Below, piece after piece: positions 29,707 through 40,337 of a stretch of 64,000 nucleotides of DNA. The DNA is from Spiribacter salilacus (GTDB lineage: Bacteria; Pseudomonadota; Gammaproteobacteria; Nitrococcales; Nitrococcaceae), in the NCBI RefSeq assembly GCF_009649225.1, contig NZ_WJPP01000002.1:310001-374000 (forward strand). The letters run 5' to 3'. The notes below the pieces were generated by a model. It did no database searches. It was not told where the DNA came from and saw only the letters and a program-made list of their open reading frames with translations. Within the stretch, counting starts at the first letter, position 1, and the number at the start of each line of letters is the position of its first letter. Both the position numbers and the translations under genes were made by a program.

Positions 29707-29804
29707 CTTAAAACCCCCTCATACGGTGCGCCCTATGCGGGCGATGCCAATGTTGATTACCCAGTATACCGTCTGAGTCGGAGGCCAAAAATAAGGAGAA
29801 CATT

Positions 29805-30419
29805 ATGTCAGCCCCCATCTTTGAGCGTCTGCGTAACCACTGCCATCGGCGCACTTATCCTGCCCAATCCACGATTGTGCACCGAGATACACCCAGCGAT
29901 CGGCTATTTCTGTTACTCGAAGGGTCGGTTAGTGTTTTACAAGACGATGAGAATGGCCGCGAACTCGTCATGACGTATCTTAACCCAGGTGATATTTTTG
30001 GCGAACTAGGTCTGTTTATTGACAGCGCAACGCGTAGCGCCTGGATACGCGCTCGCAGCCAATGCATAGTCGGCGAAATCAGCTACCGGCGGTTTCAGCG
30101 TCTTTTTCAGGCCGATCCGGCACTGCTACCACCCGTTGTTAAACAGCTAGCCCTGCGGCTTTATCAAACCAACCAACGCGCCCGAGAGCTTGCATTTGAG
30201 GATGTTCGTGGGCGAGTGCTTGCGGTGTTGCTCGAGCTGGCCAATCAGCCCGATGCCATTGCCCACCCTGAAGGCAAGCAAATCAAAACCACTCGAATTG
30301 AACTTGGGCGATTGGTTGGCTGCTCTCGAGAAATGGCCGGCCGCGTGCTACGCGACCTGCAAACGGAGCAGCTAATTGATATGCAGGGAAAAACCATTTT
30401 AGTACACGCTGCACGCTAG
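29805..30419 (+). CDS. crp: cAMP-activated transcription regulator, Crp/Vfr type
   Basis: This is a global regulator that binds cAMP and then DNA as a dimer. The cyclic-nucleotide domain has GDIFGELGLF and the ligand-contacting RSAWIRA; the C-terminal winged helix has the Crp recognition helix GCSREMAGRVLRDLQ. It is 204 residues, close to Vfr. An AAGGAGA ribosome site precedes the ATG. Neighbours (OsmC family, trpC) match the vfr locus of Pseudomonas. It is not an Fnr homologue, since it lacks the N-terminal cysteine cluster. Confidence 0.93.
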   Translation: MSAPIFERLRNHCHRRTYPAQSTIVHRDTPSDRLFLLLEGSVSVLQDDENGRELVMTYLNPGDIFGELGLFIDSATRSAWIRARSQCIVGEISYRRFQRLFQADPALLPPVVKQLALRLYQTNQRARELAFEDVRGRVLAVLLELANQPDAIAHPEGKQIKTTRIELGRLVGCSREMAGRVLRDLQTEQLIDMQGKTILVHAAR

Positions 30420-30426
30420 CCCAGCG

Positions 30427-30451
30427 GCTCAAAATAATGTTTTGAGCTTTT
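30427..30451 (+). terminator. Terminator of crp overlapping the 3' end of trpC
   Basis: GCTCAAAA (30427-30434) pairs with TTTTGAGC (30440-30447) around a five-base loop, and TTTT follows. It lies eight bases after the crp stop; the 3' arm is inside the trpC coding end on the other strand. Confidence 0.5.
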
Positions 30452-31232
30452 CGCCAGGGTCGGGGTGGCGCATAAACGCCTCCCCGACTAAAAATGCATG
30501 CACACCGGCCGCACGCAGTGTTGCCACATCGTCTACCGTGGCAATACCGCTTTCTGTAACCAACCGCGTCGTGGCGGGCACCTCGTCAATTAACTTTAAC
30601 GTGGTATCAATGTCGGTATGAAAGCTGCGCAAGTCGCGATTGTTAATGCCAATGAGCGGCGCTTCAATACGAAGGGCACGCGTGAGCTCCTCAGCATCAT
30701 GCACCTCAACTAAAACATCCATCCCCAGCGCCTGCGCCTGCGTATGTAAATCCTGCAGCTGTGCCTGCTCGAGCATCGCCACAATCAGCAAAACGCAGTC
30801 TGCCCCCAGCGCTCTCGCCTCAACCACCTGATAGGGGTCGAACACAAAGTCTTTACGAATTAAGGGCAAATTGCAGGCTGCTCGCGCCTGACGAAAATGC
30901 GCATCACTGCCTTTAAAGAAATCCTGCTCCGTTAATACAGAAAGGCAAGCTGCCCCCGCCGCGGCGTATTGCTGCGCAATCTCAGCCGGGTTGTAATCGG
31001 CGCGCAGCAGCCCTTTGCTCGGTGAGGTTTTCTTGGCCTCCGCAATCACCGCCGCATGACCCGCTGCAATGCGCTGATCGAGTGCTGCTTTAAATCCGCG
31101 CACAGGATCTGCAACCTGAGCGGCGCTCTCAACCTCGGCCAAAGGCATTGCCTGTTTTTGCGCTGCTACGCGCTGTGCCTTCTGCTCAACAATGCGCTTT
31201 AGGATATCGGGGGCATCGGCAGCCGTACTCAT
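30429..31232 (-). CDS. trpC: Indole-3-glycerol phosphate synthase
   Basis: TrpC converts CdRP to indole-3-glycerol phosphate. It has the family motif [32 protein letters not shown] and the [10 protein letters not shown] signature. The length of 267 is that of the monofunctional enzyme, with no TrpF domain. Its start overlaps the trpD stop by four bases, and it is the last gene of the leftward trp unit. Confidence 0.97.
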   Translation of the reverse strand: MSTAADAPDILKRIVEQKAQRVAAQKQAMPLAEVESAAQVADPVRGFKAALDQRIAAGHAAVIAEAKKTSPSKGLLRADYNPAEIAQQYAAAGAACLSVLTEQDFFKGSDAHFRQARAACNLPLIRKDFVFDPYQVVEARALGADCVLLIVAMLEQAQLQDLHTQAQALGMDVLVEVHDAEELTRALRIEAPLIGINNRDLRSFHTDIDTTLKLIDEVPATTRLVTESGIATVDDVATLRAAGVHAFLVGEAFMRHPDPGEKLKTLF

Positions 31233-32275
31233 GCCACACCCCCAAGCTCACGGCTTAATGCAATAAATTGCGTCAGTTGTGCTCGCACCTCTCCGCTGGC
31301 AAGGAGCGATTGTGCCCGTGCAACTCCGGCGGCAAGCGTACCCTCAATGCCCGCCACATAAATTGCAGCACCCGCATTTAAGGCCAACAGGTCTGTCGCT
31401 GGGCCGGGCATCCCATCAAATACCGCTTGGATCATCTCTAAGCTTTGCTGAGCGGAATCTACCCGCAGGCTTGAGAGATCTACCTGCTGCATGCCGAAGT
31501 CTTCGGGCTGCAAACGATACTCAGTAATCACCCCGTCTTTGAGCTCTGCCACCTGTGTTGCCGCACCGATACTGATCTCATCCAAGCCATCTTCTGAGTG
31601 CACAATCATTACGCGCTGGCTGCCTAGCGCCTGCAGAACTTCTGCCATCGGCCGAACCCATCGTGTAGCAAAAACGCCGAGCAACTGATTAGGCGCACCG
31701 GCTGGGTTGGTCAGCGGGCCCAGCAAATTAAATACGGTACGCACCCCCATTTCCCGCCGCGGCCCAATAGCATGGCGCATGGCCTGATGGTGGCGGGGTG
31801 CAAAAATAAACCCAACACCCACCTCTTCAATACAGGTTGCAACCGCCTCAGGCGTTAGCTCAAGGCACGCCCCTGCAGCTTCAAGCACATCAGCGCTACC
31901 GGAAGAAGAAGACACTGAGCGATTGCCATGTTTAGCCACATGCCCACCCGCAGCCGCCACCACAAAGGCTGTTGCCGTGGAGATGTTAAACGTGCCCTGA
32001 CCATCACCGCCCGTGCCACAGGTGTCTACCAAATGCGGCGCCGTCACTTTTACCTGCGTTGCTAGCTCTCGCATGACGCGGGCAGCGGCTGTAATCTCAG
32101 GCACCGTTTCGCCTTTCATGCCAAGGCCAATTAAAAAGCCGCCAATCTGTGCCGGCGTGGCCTCACCACTCATAATGCGCTGCATGACCGTGGTCATTTC
32201 GGCATCGGTTAAATCTTCATGCGCCATTACCTTACGAATGGCTGCAGGCATTTCCATTGTTGGCTCCTCAGTCAC
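31229..32275 (-). CDS. trpD: Anthranilate phosphoribosyltransferase
   Basis: TrpD joins anthranilate to PRPP. The PRPP-binding motif [17 protein letters not shown] is intact, followed by [19 protein letters not shown] and the anthranilate-binding APRHHQAM. The start overlaps the trpG stop by four bases (ATGA); Met7 or Met9 are in-frame alternatives. It is 348 residues, normal for the family. Confidence 0.97.
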   Translation of the reverse strand: MTEEPTMEMPAAIRKVMAHEDLTDAEMTTVMQRIMSGEATPAQIGGFLIGLGMKGETVPEITAAARVMRELATQVKVTAPHLVDTCGTGGDGQGTFNISTATAFVVAAAGGHVAKHGNRSVSSSSGSADVLEAAGACLELTPEAVATCIEEVGVGFIFAPRHHQAMRHAIGPRREMGVRTVFNLLGPLTNPAGAPNQLLGVFATRWVRPMAEVLQALGSQRVMIVHSEDGLDEISIGAATQVAELKDGVITEYRLQPEDFGMQQVDLSSLRVDSAQQSLEMIQAVFDGMPGPATDLLALNAGAAIYVAGIEGTLAAGVARAQSLLASGEVRAQLTQFIALSRELGGVA

Positions 32276-32871
32276 GCTGCCATGGCCGGTACTGCCAAGA
32301 AATTACGCAGTAAATCATGGCCTGCGCGGGTCAGTATCGATTCGGGGTGAAACTGCACGCCCTCTAGCGGCAGCTGCGTATGCCGTATGCCCATAATCTC
32401 TTCTACGCTGCCATCGGCATATTCCGTCCACGCCGTTATCTCAAAACAGGCCGGCAGCGTTTCGGCTGCCAACACCAATGAATGATAGCGCGTAGCCTCC
32501 ATTGGCTGCGGCAACCCCGCAAACACGCCTTGATTGTTGTGATGCACCCACGAGGTCTTGCCGTGCATAACCGATTTAGCATGCACCACATCCGCCCCAA
32601 AGGCCTGCCCCATTGCCTGATGCCCCAAACACACTCCGAGTATTGGCAGCTTATCGGCAAAATGCCGAATCACCTCCAGCGACACACCCGCCTCGTTAGG
32701 CGTACACGGCCCCGGCGAGATCACAATTCGCTCTGGCCCCAAACGCTCTATTGTGGCGATATCGATGGCATCATTTCGATGCACCATCACCTCGGCCCCT
32801 AGCTCGCCCAAATACTGCACGAGGTTGTAGGTGAACGAATCGTAATTGTCGATCATTAGAATCTTAGGCAT
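32272..32871 (-). CDS. trpG: Anthranilate synthase, glutamine amidotransferase component
   Basis: TrpG supplies ammonia from glutamine to TrpE. It has the class I amidotransferase nucleophile in [15 protein letters not shown] and the His-Glu of [11 protein letters not shown], plus the N-terminal [14 protein letters not shown]. It is 199 residues long. The same protein may also serve PabB. It lies three bases after an amidase gene and not directly after trpE, as would be usual. Confidence 0.96.
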   Translation of the reverse strand: MPKILMIDNYDSFTYNLVQYLGELGAEVMVHRNDAIDIATIERLGPERIVISPGPCTPNEAGVSLEVIRHFADKLPILGVCLGHQAMGQAFGADVVHAKSVMHGKTSWVHHNNQGVFAGLPQPMEATRYHSLVLAAETLPACFEITAWTEYADGSVEEIMGIRHTQLPLEGVQFHPESILTRAGHDLLRNFLAVPAMAA

Positions 32872-32874
32872 AGG

Positions 32875-34221
32875 TCACTCTACCATCGGCTCCGAAAAAA
32901 GCGTCAGCGCTGAGGCGGCTAAGCGCTCATCATCGCCCTGCGGTGCACTGATTTGGAGGCTTGTGAACTGTCGTTCACTATTAAGGCCCGTTGGCAGCGC
33001 TAAGGTGGGCATATCAAGGAAGCTACCCACCATCGTTAGGCGCAGGGTTTTTAGATTAATATCGGCAAAATACGCCGGGTCAGCCTCTAATGGCGCTATG
33101 GGCGGTGCCACATGGCCCACCGTGGGAAGCACCAACAATGCACCTTCCAGCTCTTGCTCAACGGCCTGAATTAACGCGACTCGCTGACGATACAGGCTAA
33201 TCACTTTCTCTCCACTCATCTGCGATGCAGCCAGCAAACGCTGCTTGACGCGCTGATCCATCTCACCGGCGGTATCTGCTTCAACAAGCCAGCGATATTC
33301 AACCCAGCCCTCGGCTCCACCCAGCCAGCCGTATTTGGCAATTAAATCAATCACCTGCCCAACGGCCGGAACGCGGCCATAAGACACCGCCACGCCTTGT
33401 TCTGCTAATTGCTCGACGCTCGTTAACAAATTACGCCGAACCGCCGGGTCGGTAACGTATTCATCAAGCACGGCCTCGTCCACCAGCAATCGAATGCTGC
33501 TGGGTTGTAGTGTCTGGCGCGTTTGTACCTGCCCAACCCGCATACAATCATCAATCGCAAAGCAATCGGCCACCGAGGTAGCCAGTACGCCCGGCACATC
33601 AAAGCTTTTTCCTAATGGGGTAATACCTACCCCATCGTGGCGCGCGCAGCTCGGTCGATAAGAAACCAACCCATTAAACGCTGCCGGTACGCGCAACGAT
33701 CCACCGGTATCTGAGCCCATCGCTGCGGGCACGATTCCCTTAGCAACGGCAACGGCAGAACCTGAGCTCGAGCCGCCAGACACTCTCGGTGTACGCGCAT
33801 CGGCCGGATTGATCGGCGTACCGTAAGTGGGATTTAAACCGAGCGCAGAAAACGCAAGCTCAGTTAAATTGACCTTACCAATACTGACCAAGCCTGCCAT
33901 TGCAGACCGATTAACCAGCGGTGCATCAGCCATTGCCGGTGTACGATGCCGAGCCAAAAGGCCCGATCCTGCGGTGGTTACCGTACCTTTAATATCCACA
34001 AGATCTTTCCAAGCAAACGGCACGCCATCAAGCGGGCTAACCAGACACCCGGCTTTTTGCCGCAACGCCGCTGCATGTGCTTCGGCTTCTGCGCGCTCTT
34101 TAAGCAAGGTAATGAAGACATTGTCTGCGCCGTTAGCCGCGCTCAATGCAGTTTGCGTGAGCTCGCGTGGGTCAATTAGCCCCTCAGCAATTGCTTGGCC
34201 CAGCGCCAGTGCACTAGTCAC
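32875..34221 (-). CDS. Amidase-signature hydrolase inserted in the trp operon
   Basis: The amidase signature family hydrolyses amides with a Ser-cisSer-Lys triad. All three residues are present: Lys72 (WKDLVD), Ser151 in GGSSSGSA and nucleophile Ser175 in GSDTGGSLR. It is 448 residues, full length and apparently active. It starts with GTG overlapping the trpE stop by eight bases and ends three bases before trpG, so it is co-translated with the trp genes. The subfamily (AtzF-, indoleacetamide hydrolase- or GatA-like) cannot be fixed from sequence. GatA is unlikely because gatB and gatC are absent. Confidence 0.9.
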   Translation of the reverse strand: MTSALALGQAIAEGLIDPRELTQTALSAANGADNVFITLLKERAEAEAHAAALRQKAGCLVSPLDGVPFAWKDLVDIKGTVTTAGSGLLARHRTPAMADAPLVNRSAMAGLVSIGKVNLTELAFSALGLNPTYGTPINPADARTPRVSGGSSSGSAVAVAKGIVPAAMGSDTGGSLRVPAAFNGLVSYRPSCARHDGVGITPLGKSFDVPGVLATSVADCFAIDDCMRVGQVQTRQTLQPSSIRLLVDEAVLDEYVTDPAVRRNLLTSVEQLAEQGVAVSYGRVPAVGQVIDLIAKYGWLGGAEGWVEYRWLVEADTAGEMDQRVKQRLLAASQMSGEKVISLYRQRVALIQAVEQELEGALLVLPTVGHVAPPIAPLEADPAYFADINLKTLRLTMVGSFLDMPTLALPTGLNSERQFTSLQISAPQGDDERLAASALTLFSEPMVE

Positions 34222-35704
34222 GATCTAGCCCTTTTTCTGCCATTGCTACGGCGCGGAACAGCGCGCGGCCCTTATTGACGGTTTCTTCCCACTCGGCGGC
34301 GGGGTCTGAGTCGTGCACTACGCCGCCGCCGGCCTGCAGGTGCACTTGCCCGTCTTTAATCACGGCGGTGCGAATCGCAATGGCCGTATCCATATTGCCC
34401 GACCAAGATAAATAGCCCACCGCGCCGCCATAAACACCCCGTTTAATGGGCTCAACCTCATCAATAATTTCCATCGCCCGTATTTTGGGTGCGCCTGATA
34501 GCGTACCGGCCGGATGAGTGGCCCGTAGGATATCCATGGGCCCCAAGCCATCGCGCAGCTGGCCAGTCACATTTGAGACGATATGCATGACATGGCTGTA
34601 ACGCTCAATCGTCATTTGATCAGTTACGCGCACGGTGCCGGTTTTGCTAACACGCCCCACATCGTTACGACCCAAATCAATCAACATTAAGTGCTCGGCG
34701 CGCTCTTTAGGGTCGGCAAGCAGCTCTTCTTCTAAGGCTTGATCTTCAGCTGGCGTTGCGCCCCGACGGCGCGTGCCCGCAATTGGCCGCACGGTTACCT
34801 CGCCGCCCTCAAGCCGGGCCAAAATTTCAGGGGATGACCCCACCACCTGAAAATCGCCAAAATCCAAAAAGAACAAGTAGGGCGAGGGGTTGGTGCAGCG
34901 CAGGGCGCGATAAAGATCCAGTGGCTGTCCTTTATACTCGGCACTCATGCGCCGAGAGGGCACCACCTGCATACAGTCGCCATCAATAATGTACTGCCGA
35001 ATGCGCTCAACAATGTGCTCATAATCGCTGCGACTAATGCTGCTGCTAAAGTCTTCCTCTACTACTTCACGCGCTGGGGCCAGCGGTGGGTAGCTTAGCG
35101 CTTGAGTTCGCAATTTTGTGGCTAGTGCATCGAGCCGCGCCTGCCCTTGGATAAGTGCCTGCGGCTGGGCGGGGTCTACATTAACAATCAAATAAAGCCG
35201 CCCGGCAAGGTTGTCAAAAACCAGCACCTCTTCTGATTCCATCAATAAGATGTCTGGCGCATCGAGTGGGTCTGGATTGGGGCAGTGAGCAAGCCGCGGT
35301 TCAATATAACGGATGGTGTCGTAGCCAAAATAACCCACCAGCCCACCTAAAAACCGCGGCAGTGCGGGCATATCATCCACCGGCGCGGCTTGCACCGCAT
35401 TATGTTGTTCTTCCACCCACGCCAGTGGGTCTTCAACCGTTTGACTGGCAATACATTGGCCATCTTCCCAAGTATCAATACGCAGGCCATGCACTCGATG
35501 ATGGCGCCGACAGGGCAGGCCGATAATGGAGTATCGGCCCCATTGCTCACCGCCTTGAACCGACTCAAACAGATAACTACCGGCACCGCCCGATAACTTT
35601 AAATAGGTGGAAAGAGGGGTATCAAAATCTGCCAACAGTTCACGAACTAAAGGGACTCGGTTAAAACCAGCGGCTTGATGCTGTGTGATTTGCTCGGGCG
35701 TCAT
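34214..35704 (-). CDS. trpE: Anthranilate synthase component I
   Basis: TrpE converts chorismate to anthranilate with ammonia from TrpG. It has the C-terminal chorismate-binding motifs [19 protein letters not shown] and [18 protein letters not shown]. The N-terminal region with [16 protein letters not shown] corresponds to the tryptophan feedback site. It is 496 residues. The start overlaps the gph stop by four bases. Confidence 0.97.
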   Translation of the reverse strand: MTPEQITQHQAAGFNRVPLVRELLADFDTPLSTYLKLSGGAGSYLFESVQGGEQWGRYSIIGLPCRRHHRVHGLRIDTWEDGQCIASQTVEDPLAWVEEQHNAVQAAPVDDMPALPRFLGGLVGYFGYDTIRYIEPRLAHCPNPDPLDAPDILLMESEEVLVFDNLAGRLYLIVNVDPAQPQALIQGQARLDALATKLRTQALSYPPLAPAREVVEEDFSSSISRSDYEHIVERIRQYIIDGDCMQVVPSRRMSAEYKGQPLDLYRALRCTNPSPYLFFLDFGDFQVVGSSPEILARLEGGEVTVRPIAGTRRRGATPAEDQALEEELLADPKERAEHLMLIDLGRNDVGRVSKTGTVRVTDQMTIERYSHVMHIVSNVTGQLRDGLGPMDILRATHPAGTLSGAPKIRAMEIIDEVEPIKRGVYGGAVGYLSWSGNMDTAIAIRTAVIKDGQVHLQAGGGVVHDSDPAAEWEETVNKGRALFRAVAMAEKGLDRD

Positions 35705-36381
35705 GCCGCAAAAATCCCGTTAATCTGCTCGGCCAACTCATCTACCCGCATCGTTAACCGCTGTGGGTGGCCCGCAAAGGCAGATTCTTCACCCGGATAA
35801 CCATAGGGCACACGTACTAATAAGGCGCCTGCCGCATCAGCAGCACCCCGGTCTGCCAACGAGTCACCCACATACACGCAGTGCTCAATAGGCACGTTTA
35901 ATGCGGAGGCCGCATGCAACAGCGGCGCAGGGTCAGGCTTTCTGACTGTGAGCGTATCGCCGCTAACCACCACCGGGAAAAACTCGGCCAAATCCATTGC
36001 CTTGAGTAAAGGGTCGGTAAAACGGCCTGGCTTATTGGTGACAACGCCCAGCGGCAGGCCCAGCGCTTTTAACCGCTCTAAGCCCGCACGCACGCCCGGG
36101 TAAAGCACGCTTTTATCTACCAAACAATCGGTGTAATGCACAAAAAACTGCGCCAATGCGTCTTCGGTTTCTGCTGGCTCTGATGCGATGTGGCGCTGCC
36201 CAGCTAGCGCCCGGGCAACCAGCTTGCGCGCCCCGTTGCCAATCCACTCTCGCACCCGCGCTTCAGGCATAGGGCTGCGCTGCCGATCGGCCAGCATTCG
36301 GTTGACTGCGGTGGTTAAATCAGGCGCGCTATCTACCAGCGTGCCATCCAAATCAAATAACACAGCGGCCACGTTTTGCAT
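35701..36381 (-). CDS. gph: Phosphoglycolate phosphatase (HAD family)
   Basis: Gph removes phosphate from 2-phosphoglycolate. HAD motif I is [16 protein letters not shown] at the N-terminus; VVTNKPGRF and [12 protein letters not shown] are motifs II and IV. It is 226 residues. It lies between rpe and trpE, a conserved gammaproteobacterial order, with a three-base gap after rpe and an ATGA overlap into trpE. Confidence 0.95.
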   Translation of the reverse strand: MQNVAAVLFDLDGTLVDSAPDLTTAVNRMLADRQRSPMPEARVREWIGNGARKLVARALAGQRHIASEPAETEDALAQFFVHYTDCLVDKSVLYPGVRAGLERLKALGLPLGVVTNKPGRFTDPLLKAMDLAEFFPVVVSGDTLTVRKPDPAPLLHAASALNVPIEHCVYVGDSLADRGAADAAGALLVRVPYGYPGEESAFAGHPQRLTMRVDELAEQINGIFAA

Positions 36382-36384
36382 CGG

Positions 36385-37056
36385 TTAAACCACGTTAGCT
36401 GCGGCAGCGCGCATTTGGTTAATAACAGCCGCGTAGTCTGGCTGCCCAAAAATGGCAGAGCCGGCCACCACCGTATCTGCCCCAGCGGCCACCACCTGAT
36501 CGATATTGCCAGGCCCAACGCCGCCATCAACTTCTAAGCGAATGGGGCGACCAGAGGCATCGATAATGGCTCTTGCCTCACGCAGCTTATCAAGCGCAGA
36601 GGGCAAAAACTGCTGACCACCAAAGCCAGGGTTTACCGACATAATCAAAATTAAATCCACTTTATCGATCACGTAGCGCAAGCAATCCAGCGAGCTGGCG
36701 GGGTTAAAAACCAACCCGCTTTGGCAGCCTTGGTCGTGAATTAGCTGAAGGCTGCGATCGATATGATCGCTAGCTTCTGGATGAAAGCTAATCAGCGACG
36801 CACCCGCTTTGGCAAAATCTGGAATAATTCGATCAACCGGGCGCACCATCAAATGCACATCAATGGGTGCGGTAATGCCGTAGTTGCGCAAGGCTGAGCA
36901 AATCACCGGCCCAAAGCTTAAGTTGGGCACGTAATGGTTATCCATTACGTCAAAATGCACCCAGTCGGCGCCGGCAGAAAGCACCTGCTCTACCTCGGCG
37001 CCAAGCCGGGCAAAGTCAGCCGCTAAAATCGAAGGAGCGATGGTCAAATTTTGCAT
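36385..37056 (-). CDS. rpe: Ribulose-phosphate 3-epimerase
   Basis: Rpe interconverts ribulose 5-phosphate and xylulose 5-phosphate in the pentose phosphate pathway. Signature segments are [30 protein letters not shown] and [10 protein letters not shown]. The length of 223 is normal. It lies 19 bases after the TetR gene and three before gph, forming the usual rpe-gph-trpE order. Confidence 0.97.
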   Translation of the reverse strand: MQNLTIAPSILAADFARLGAEVEQVLSAGADWVHFDVMDNHYVPNLSFGPVICSALRNYGITAPIDVHLMVRPVDRIIPDFAKAGASLISFHPEASDHIDRSLQLIHDQGCQSGLVFNPASSLDCLRYVIDKVDLILIMSVNPGFGGQQFLPSALDKLREARAIIDASGRPIRLEVDGGVGPGNIDQVVAAGADTVVAGSAIFGQPDYAAVINQMRAAAANVV

Positions 37057-37075
37057 ACGCTAAGCTTACCAGAAG

Positions 37076-37684
37076 CTAATGCGCTGCGGTGGCGCCCAGA
37101 CTGGCTAGCAGGGCTCGGCGCACCTTAAGAAAGTCGCCCGGGCTCTGCAGCCGTGCCAGCTGAATCGCGCCCTGCGCAGAGGCCATCAGCAGCTGTGCCA
37201 TGTCTTGGGGCTCTGGGCTAAAGGCCAACTCTCCGTTGGCACGACCGGTGTGTAGCGTATCGGTTAACCAAGTACGCAAATCATCACGTAGCGCTTCGGC
37301 CTCACGACAAGCGGCCGCCGGCAAGCTAGCAAATTCAACGCCCGCCAAACCCAACGGACAAACCCGGCCGCGCTCGATATTTTTTGCTTCCAAATCCAAA
37401 AAGCGCTCCACCCAATCCACCGATCGGCGCGGGCCTTCTGGCAACTGGCCACACCACCACGCAAACTCCTCGCGATAGCGCGCAAACACCGCTTCCACCA
37501 AGTCGGCTTTGCCACGAAAGTGGTAATGCACCGCGCCGCTACGAATTTCAAGCTCATCGGCAATTTGCGCAAAGCTAAAGCCGTGATAGCCCCGCTGCTG
37601 AAGCCAATCGGCAGCAATATTTAATATGCGCCGCCGCGTTTCACCGCGAGGACGCGGTTTAAACTGCCCCACCACTTCAGACAC
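37076..37684 (-). CDS. TetR-family transcriptional regulator
   Basis: The N-terminal TetR helix-turn-helix domain (about residues 15-62) reads TRRRILNIAADWLQQRGYHG then SFAQIADELEIRSGAVHYHF, the family pattern. The C-terminal ligand/dimer domain is unassigned. It is 202 residues. The start overlaps the moaB stop by eight bases, and rpe follows 19 bases later on the same strand. Its target is unknown; autoregulation of the moaB-tetR unit is possible. Confidence 0.9.
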   Translation of the reverse strand: MSEVVGQFKPRPRGETRRRILNIAADWLQQRGYHGFSFAQIADELEIRSGAVHYHFRGKADLVEAVFARYREEFAWWCGQLPEGPRRSVDWVERFLDLEAKNIERGRVCPLGLAGVEFASLPAAACREAEALRDDLRTWLTDTLHTGRANGELAFSPEPQDMAQLLMASAQGAIQLARLQSPGDFLKVRRALLASLGATAAH

Positions 37685-38192
37685 CTAACGCAAGCTCCGC
37701 TAAGTTACACGGCCGATGCCGCACATCCAGTTGACTGGCTAAAATGCCATTCCAACCATCTTTGCAAGCTCCTGGCGAGCCGGGCAATACCGCAATCAGC
37801 GTATCGTTTGCTAAACCGGCAATGGCGCGTGACTGCAGCATCGAAGTGCCAATCTTTTCGCGTGATATCTGCCTAAAAAGCTCACCGAAACCGGGAATCT
37901 CCCGATCAAATAGCACGCGCAACGCATCCGGCGTAACATCACGATCAGTAAAACCCGTGCCTCCCGTGCTCAGCACCACCTGAACGTTTGAATCAGCAAT
38001 CCATTCCGACACCGCTGCACGAATTTGGTAACGATCATCAATCACGATGCGTCGTGCAACAATTTGATGGCCAGCGGCCGTAGCAAGCTCAGCCAGCGTA
38101 TCGCCAGAGCGATCGTCAGCCTCGCCACGCGTATCTGATACCGTCAAAATCGCGATTGATAAGGGAACAAAATCACGTTCAGATTGACTCAC
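37677..38192 (-). CDS. moaB: Molybdenum cofactor biosynthesis protein MoaB/MogA type
   Basis: These proteins adenylylate molybdopterin before molybdenum insertion. The MoCF-binding motif VLSTGGTGFTDRDVTPDAL is intact, as is SDTRGEADDRSGDTLAE. It is 171 residues, the size of MoaB. It starts with GTG at 38192. A promoter-like pair TTGACC (38229-38224) and TAATGA (38207-38202) with a 16-bp spacer lies nine bases before the start, with no ribosome site. It overlaps the tetR start by eight bases. Confidence 0.9.
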   Translation of the reverse strand: MSQSERDFVPLSIAILTVSDTRGEADDRSGDTLAELATAAGHQIVARRIVIDDRYQIRAAVSEWIADSNVQVVLSTGGTGFTDRDVTPDALRVLFDREIPGFGELFRQISREKIGTSMLQSRAIAGLANDTLIAVLPGSPGACKDGWNGILASQLDVRHRPCNLAELALGV

Positions 38193-38261
38193 TACAGGGC
38201 CTCATTAGCTATTGATGAATTAGGGTCAAGATACCGCGGCACTCACCGCAGACCAACCCTG

Positions 38262-38267
38262 TATACT
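38262..38267 (+). promoter_or_regulatory. Candidate -10 of the COG2907-DUF1365-cfa-MFS unit
   Basis: TATACT ends seven bases before the ATG at 38275. An AGGAGAG directly abuts the ATG, too close to act as a normal ribosome site. No recognisable -35 is seen, so an alternative sigma factor or activator is possible. Confidence 0.35.
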
Positions 38268-38274
38268 AGGAGAG

Positions 38275-39555
38275 ATGACTATTCGCTCTATTGCTGTTAT
38301 TGGTGCCGGTGTGGCCGGCATGGGTGCCGCCTGGCTGTTATCTCGTGACTACGAGGTCACTTTATTTGAGGCAGCGCCGCGCTTAGGCGGTCATAGCAAC
38401 ACCGTTGAATGCCCGCTGCCTGAAGGCAATATTCCGGTAGATACGGGGTTTATCGTGTACAATGAGCCCAACTACCCCAACCTAACTGCTCTGTTTAAAG
38501 CGCTCGATGTGCCCACACAGCCATCGGATATGTCATTTGCCTTTGCCGCCACCGATATCGATCTGGAATACGCCGGCAGCGGGCTTAACACCCTATTTGC
38601 CCAGCGCCGTAATTTACTGCGCCCTCAGTTTTTGGGCATGGTCAGAGATATCTTGCGCTTTAATAAAAAGGCGAATGCCTATTTGGCAGAAAACAACACC
38701 CCTGAGCAAAGCTTAGGCGAGCTTCTTGATCAGTGGCGCATGGGGCAGGCGTTTCGCCGCTACTACCTGCTACCGATGAGCGCGGCCATTTGGTCTTGCC
38801 CGCAAGACATGATGCTGCGCTTTCCCGCGCGTTCGTTTTTGCGCTTTTTCTTTAACCATGGGCTCATTCAGCTTAATGATCGGCCACAGTGGGAAACGGT
38901 CAGCGGTGGGAGCCGTGAGTATTTAAAACGCATGCGGCCAGACATTACCCACATTCACACTGGCACACCGGTTAAGCAGGTTACCCGCCTTGCCGATGGC
39001 GGCGTTCAATTAGCCGGGCCTGATGGAACGCTAGGCCAGTTTGATGCCGTGATTATTGCAGCTCATGGCGATCAGGCATTGGCCATGCTCGATGCCCCAA
39101 GCGAGGCAGAAGCGCGCATCTTAGGCGCCTTTGGCTATCAAGATAATGAAGCCTATCTGCATACCGATGCATCACTCATGCCTAAGCGCCGAGCCGTATG
39201 GTCTTCTTGGAATCATCTCACCACTTTAAAAGAAACGGGTGATCGGCCCGTATCTGTCACTTACTGGATGAACCGGCTGCAGAGCCTGCCCACACAAACG
39301 GATGCGTTTGTGACGCTTAACCCGCTTCACGCCCCAAAAGCTGAATCGGTGATCGCCCAAGAAACCTACGCCCACCCGGTATTTGATCAGGCCGCGGTAG
39401 CCGCGCAAAGTGAGTTGCCACACATTCAAGGGGCTGATCGTATTTGGTACTGCGGCAGCTATCATCGCTATGGCTTTCATGAAGATGCCTTCTCCAGCGC
39501 CGTGCGCGTTGCCGAACAACTTGGCGTGACCCTGAGTGCACGCATTCGCGCATGA
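38275..39555 (+). CDS. FAD-dependent amine-oxidase-like oxidoreductase (COG2907)
   Basis: The N-terminal Rossmann motif GAGVAGMGAAWLLSRDY with downstream LFEAAPRLGGHSNT (residues ~10-45) marks an FAD protein of the COG2907 group. It is 426 residues. Homologues sit with Cfa-like methyltransferases in singlet-oxygen regulons, and I recall a role in furan fatty acid synthesis for related Rhodobacter proteins; that function is inferred here. It heads a four-gene unit with four-base overlaps into DUF1365. Confidence 0.9.
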   Translation: MTIRSIAVIGAGVAGMGAAWLLSRDYEVTLFEAAPRLGGHSNTVECPLPEGNIPVDTGFIVYNEPNYPNLTALFKALDVPTQPSDMSFAFAATDIDLEYAGSGLNTLFAQRRNLLRPQFLGMVRDILRFNKKANAYLAENNTPEQSLGELLDQWRMGQAFRRYYLLPMSAAIWSCPQDMMLRFPARSFLRFFFNHGLIQLNDRPQWETVSGGSREYLKRMRPDITHIHTGTPVKQVTRLADGGVQLAGPDGTLGQFDAVIIAAHGDQALAMLDAPSEAEARILGAFGYQDNEAYLHTDASLMPKRRAVWSSWNHLTTLKETGDRPVSVTYWMNRLQSLPTQTDAFVTLNPLHAPKAESVIAQETYAHPVFDQAAVAAQSELPHIQGADRIWYCGSYHRYGFHEDAFSSAVRVAEQLGVTLSARIRA

Positions 39556-40337
39556 GCACGGCGGATTCGGCATTAGCGCTGTATAAAGGCAGCCTGTTTC
39601 ACGAGCGGCGTATTGCGCCGAAATACCAATTTCGCTATCGCATTTTTAGTGTGCTAGCCGATATTGATCGGCTAGATGAAGCCGCAAAAACCCACCGGCT
39701 TTTCTCTCATAACCGGTTTAATTTGGTTAGCCTTTACGATCGTGATCATGGCCCCAAAGATGGCTCAGCCTTACGCCCATGGATTGATCAGCACCTGCAC
39801 AAAGCGGGCATCGATTTAGCGGGCGGGCGAGTACTATTGCTCTGCTACCCACGCATTTTAGGCTATGTGTTTAACCCCCTATCTGTTTGGTTTTGCTATC
39901 ACGCCGATGGCAGTTTGCGGGCGGTGTTAGCCGAGGTGCGCAACACCTTTAACGAATGGCATGGGTATTTGCTGCACGAAGCCGGCCAGCCCATGGAGCC
40001 GCCTATTCGAGACAAAGCCGACAAGGTGTTTCATGTATCGCCATTTCTGCCAAAACAGGGGCATTATCGGTTTCGAATCTTGCCGCCTGACGCTCGATAT
40101 GGCGTAACGGTAAACTGGCACGAAACCGCCGAGGCCGACACACCCGCATTGATTGCGGTACAAACCGCAGAGCGCGTGGGGGGCGGCGATAAAGGGTTGC
40201 TCCGGCTGTTCAGCACGGTACCCTTAATGACTTTAAAAGTGATCTTTGCTATTCATTGGCAAGCACTCAAGATTTGGCTGCGTGGTGGGCGGTTCCATCG
40301 CAAACCAAAACCACCCGGTACGGAGATTAGCGGATGA
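39552..40337 (+). CDS. DUF1365 family protein
   Basis: A protein of unknown function that is nearly always encoded between a COG2907 oxidoreductase and a Cfa-like methyltransferase. Family segments include YKGSLFHERRIAPKYQFRYR, CYPRILGYVFNPLSVWFCY and FHVSPFLPKQGHYRF. It is 261 residues. It overlaps both neighbours by four bases, so the trio is translationally coupled. Membrane association or a role in fatty-acyl modification is inference from context. Confidence 0.9.
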   Translation: MSTADSALALYKGSLFHERRIAPKYQFRYRIFSVLADIDRLDEAAKTHRLFSHNRFNLVSLYDRDHGPKDGSALRPWIDQHLHKAGIDLAGGRVLLLCYPRILGYVFNPLSVWFCYHADGSLRAVLAEVRNTFNEWHGYLLHEAGQPMEPPIRDKADKVFHVSPFLPKQGHYRFRILPPDARYGVTVNWHETAEADTPALIAVQTAERVGGGDKGLLRLFSTVPLMTLKVIFAIHWQALKIWLRGGRFHRKPKPPGTEISG

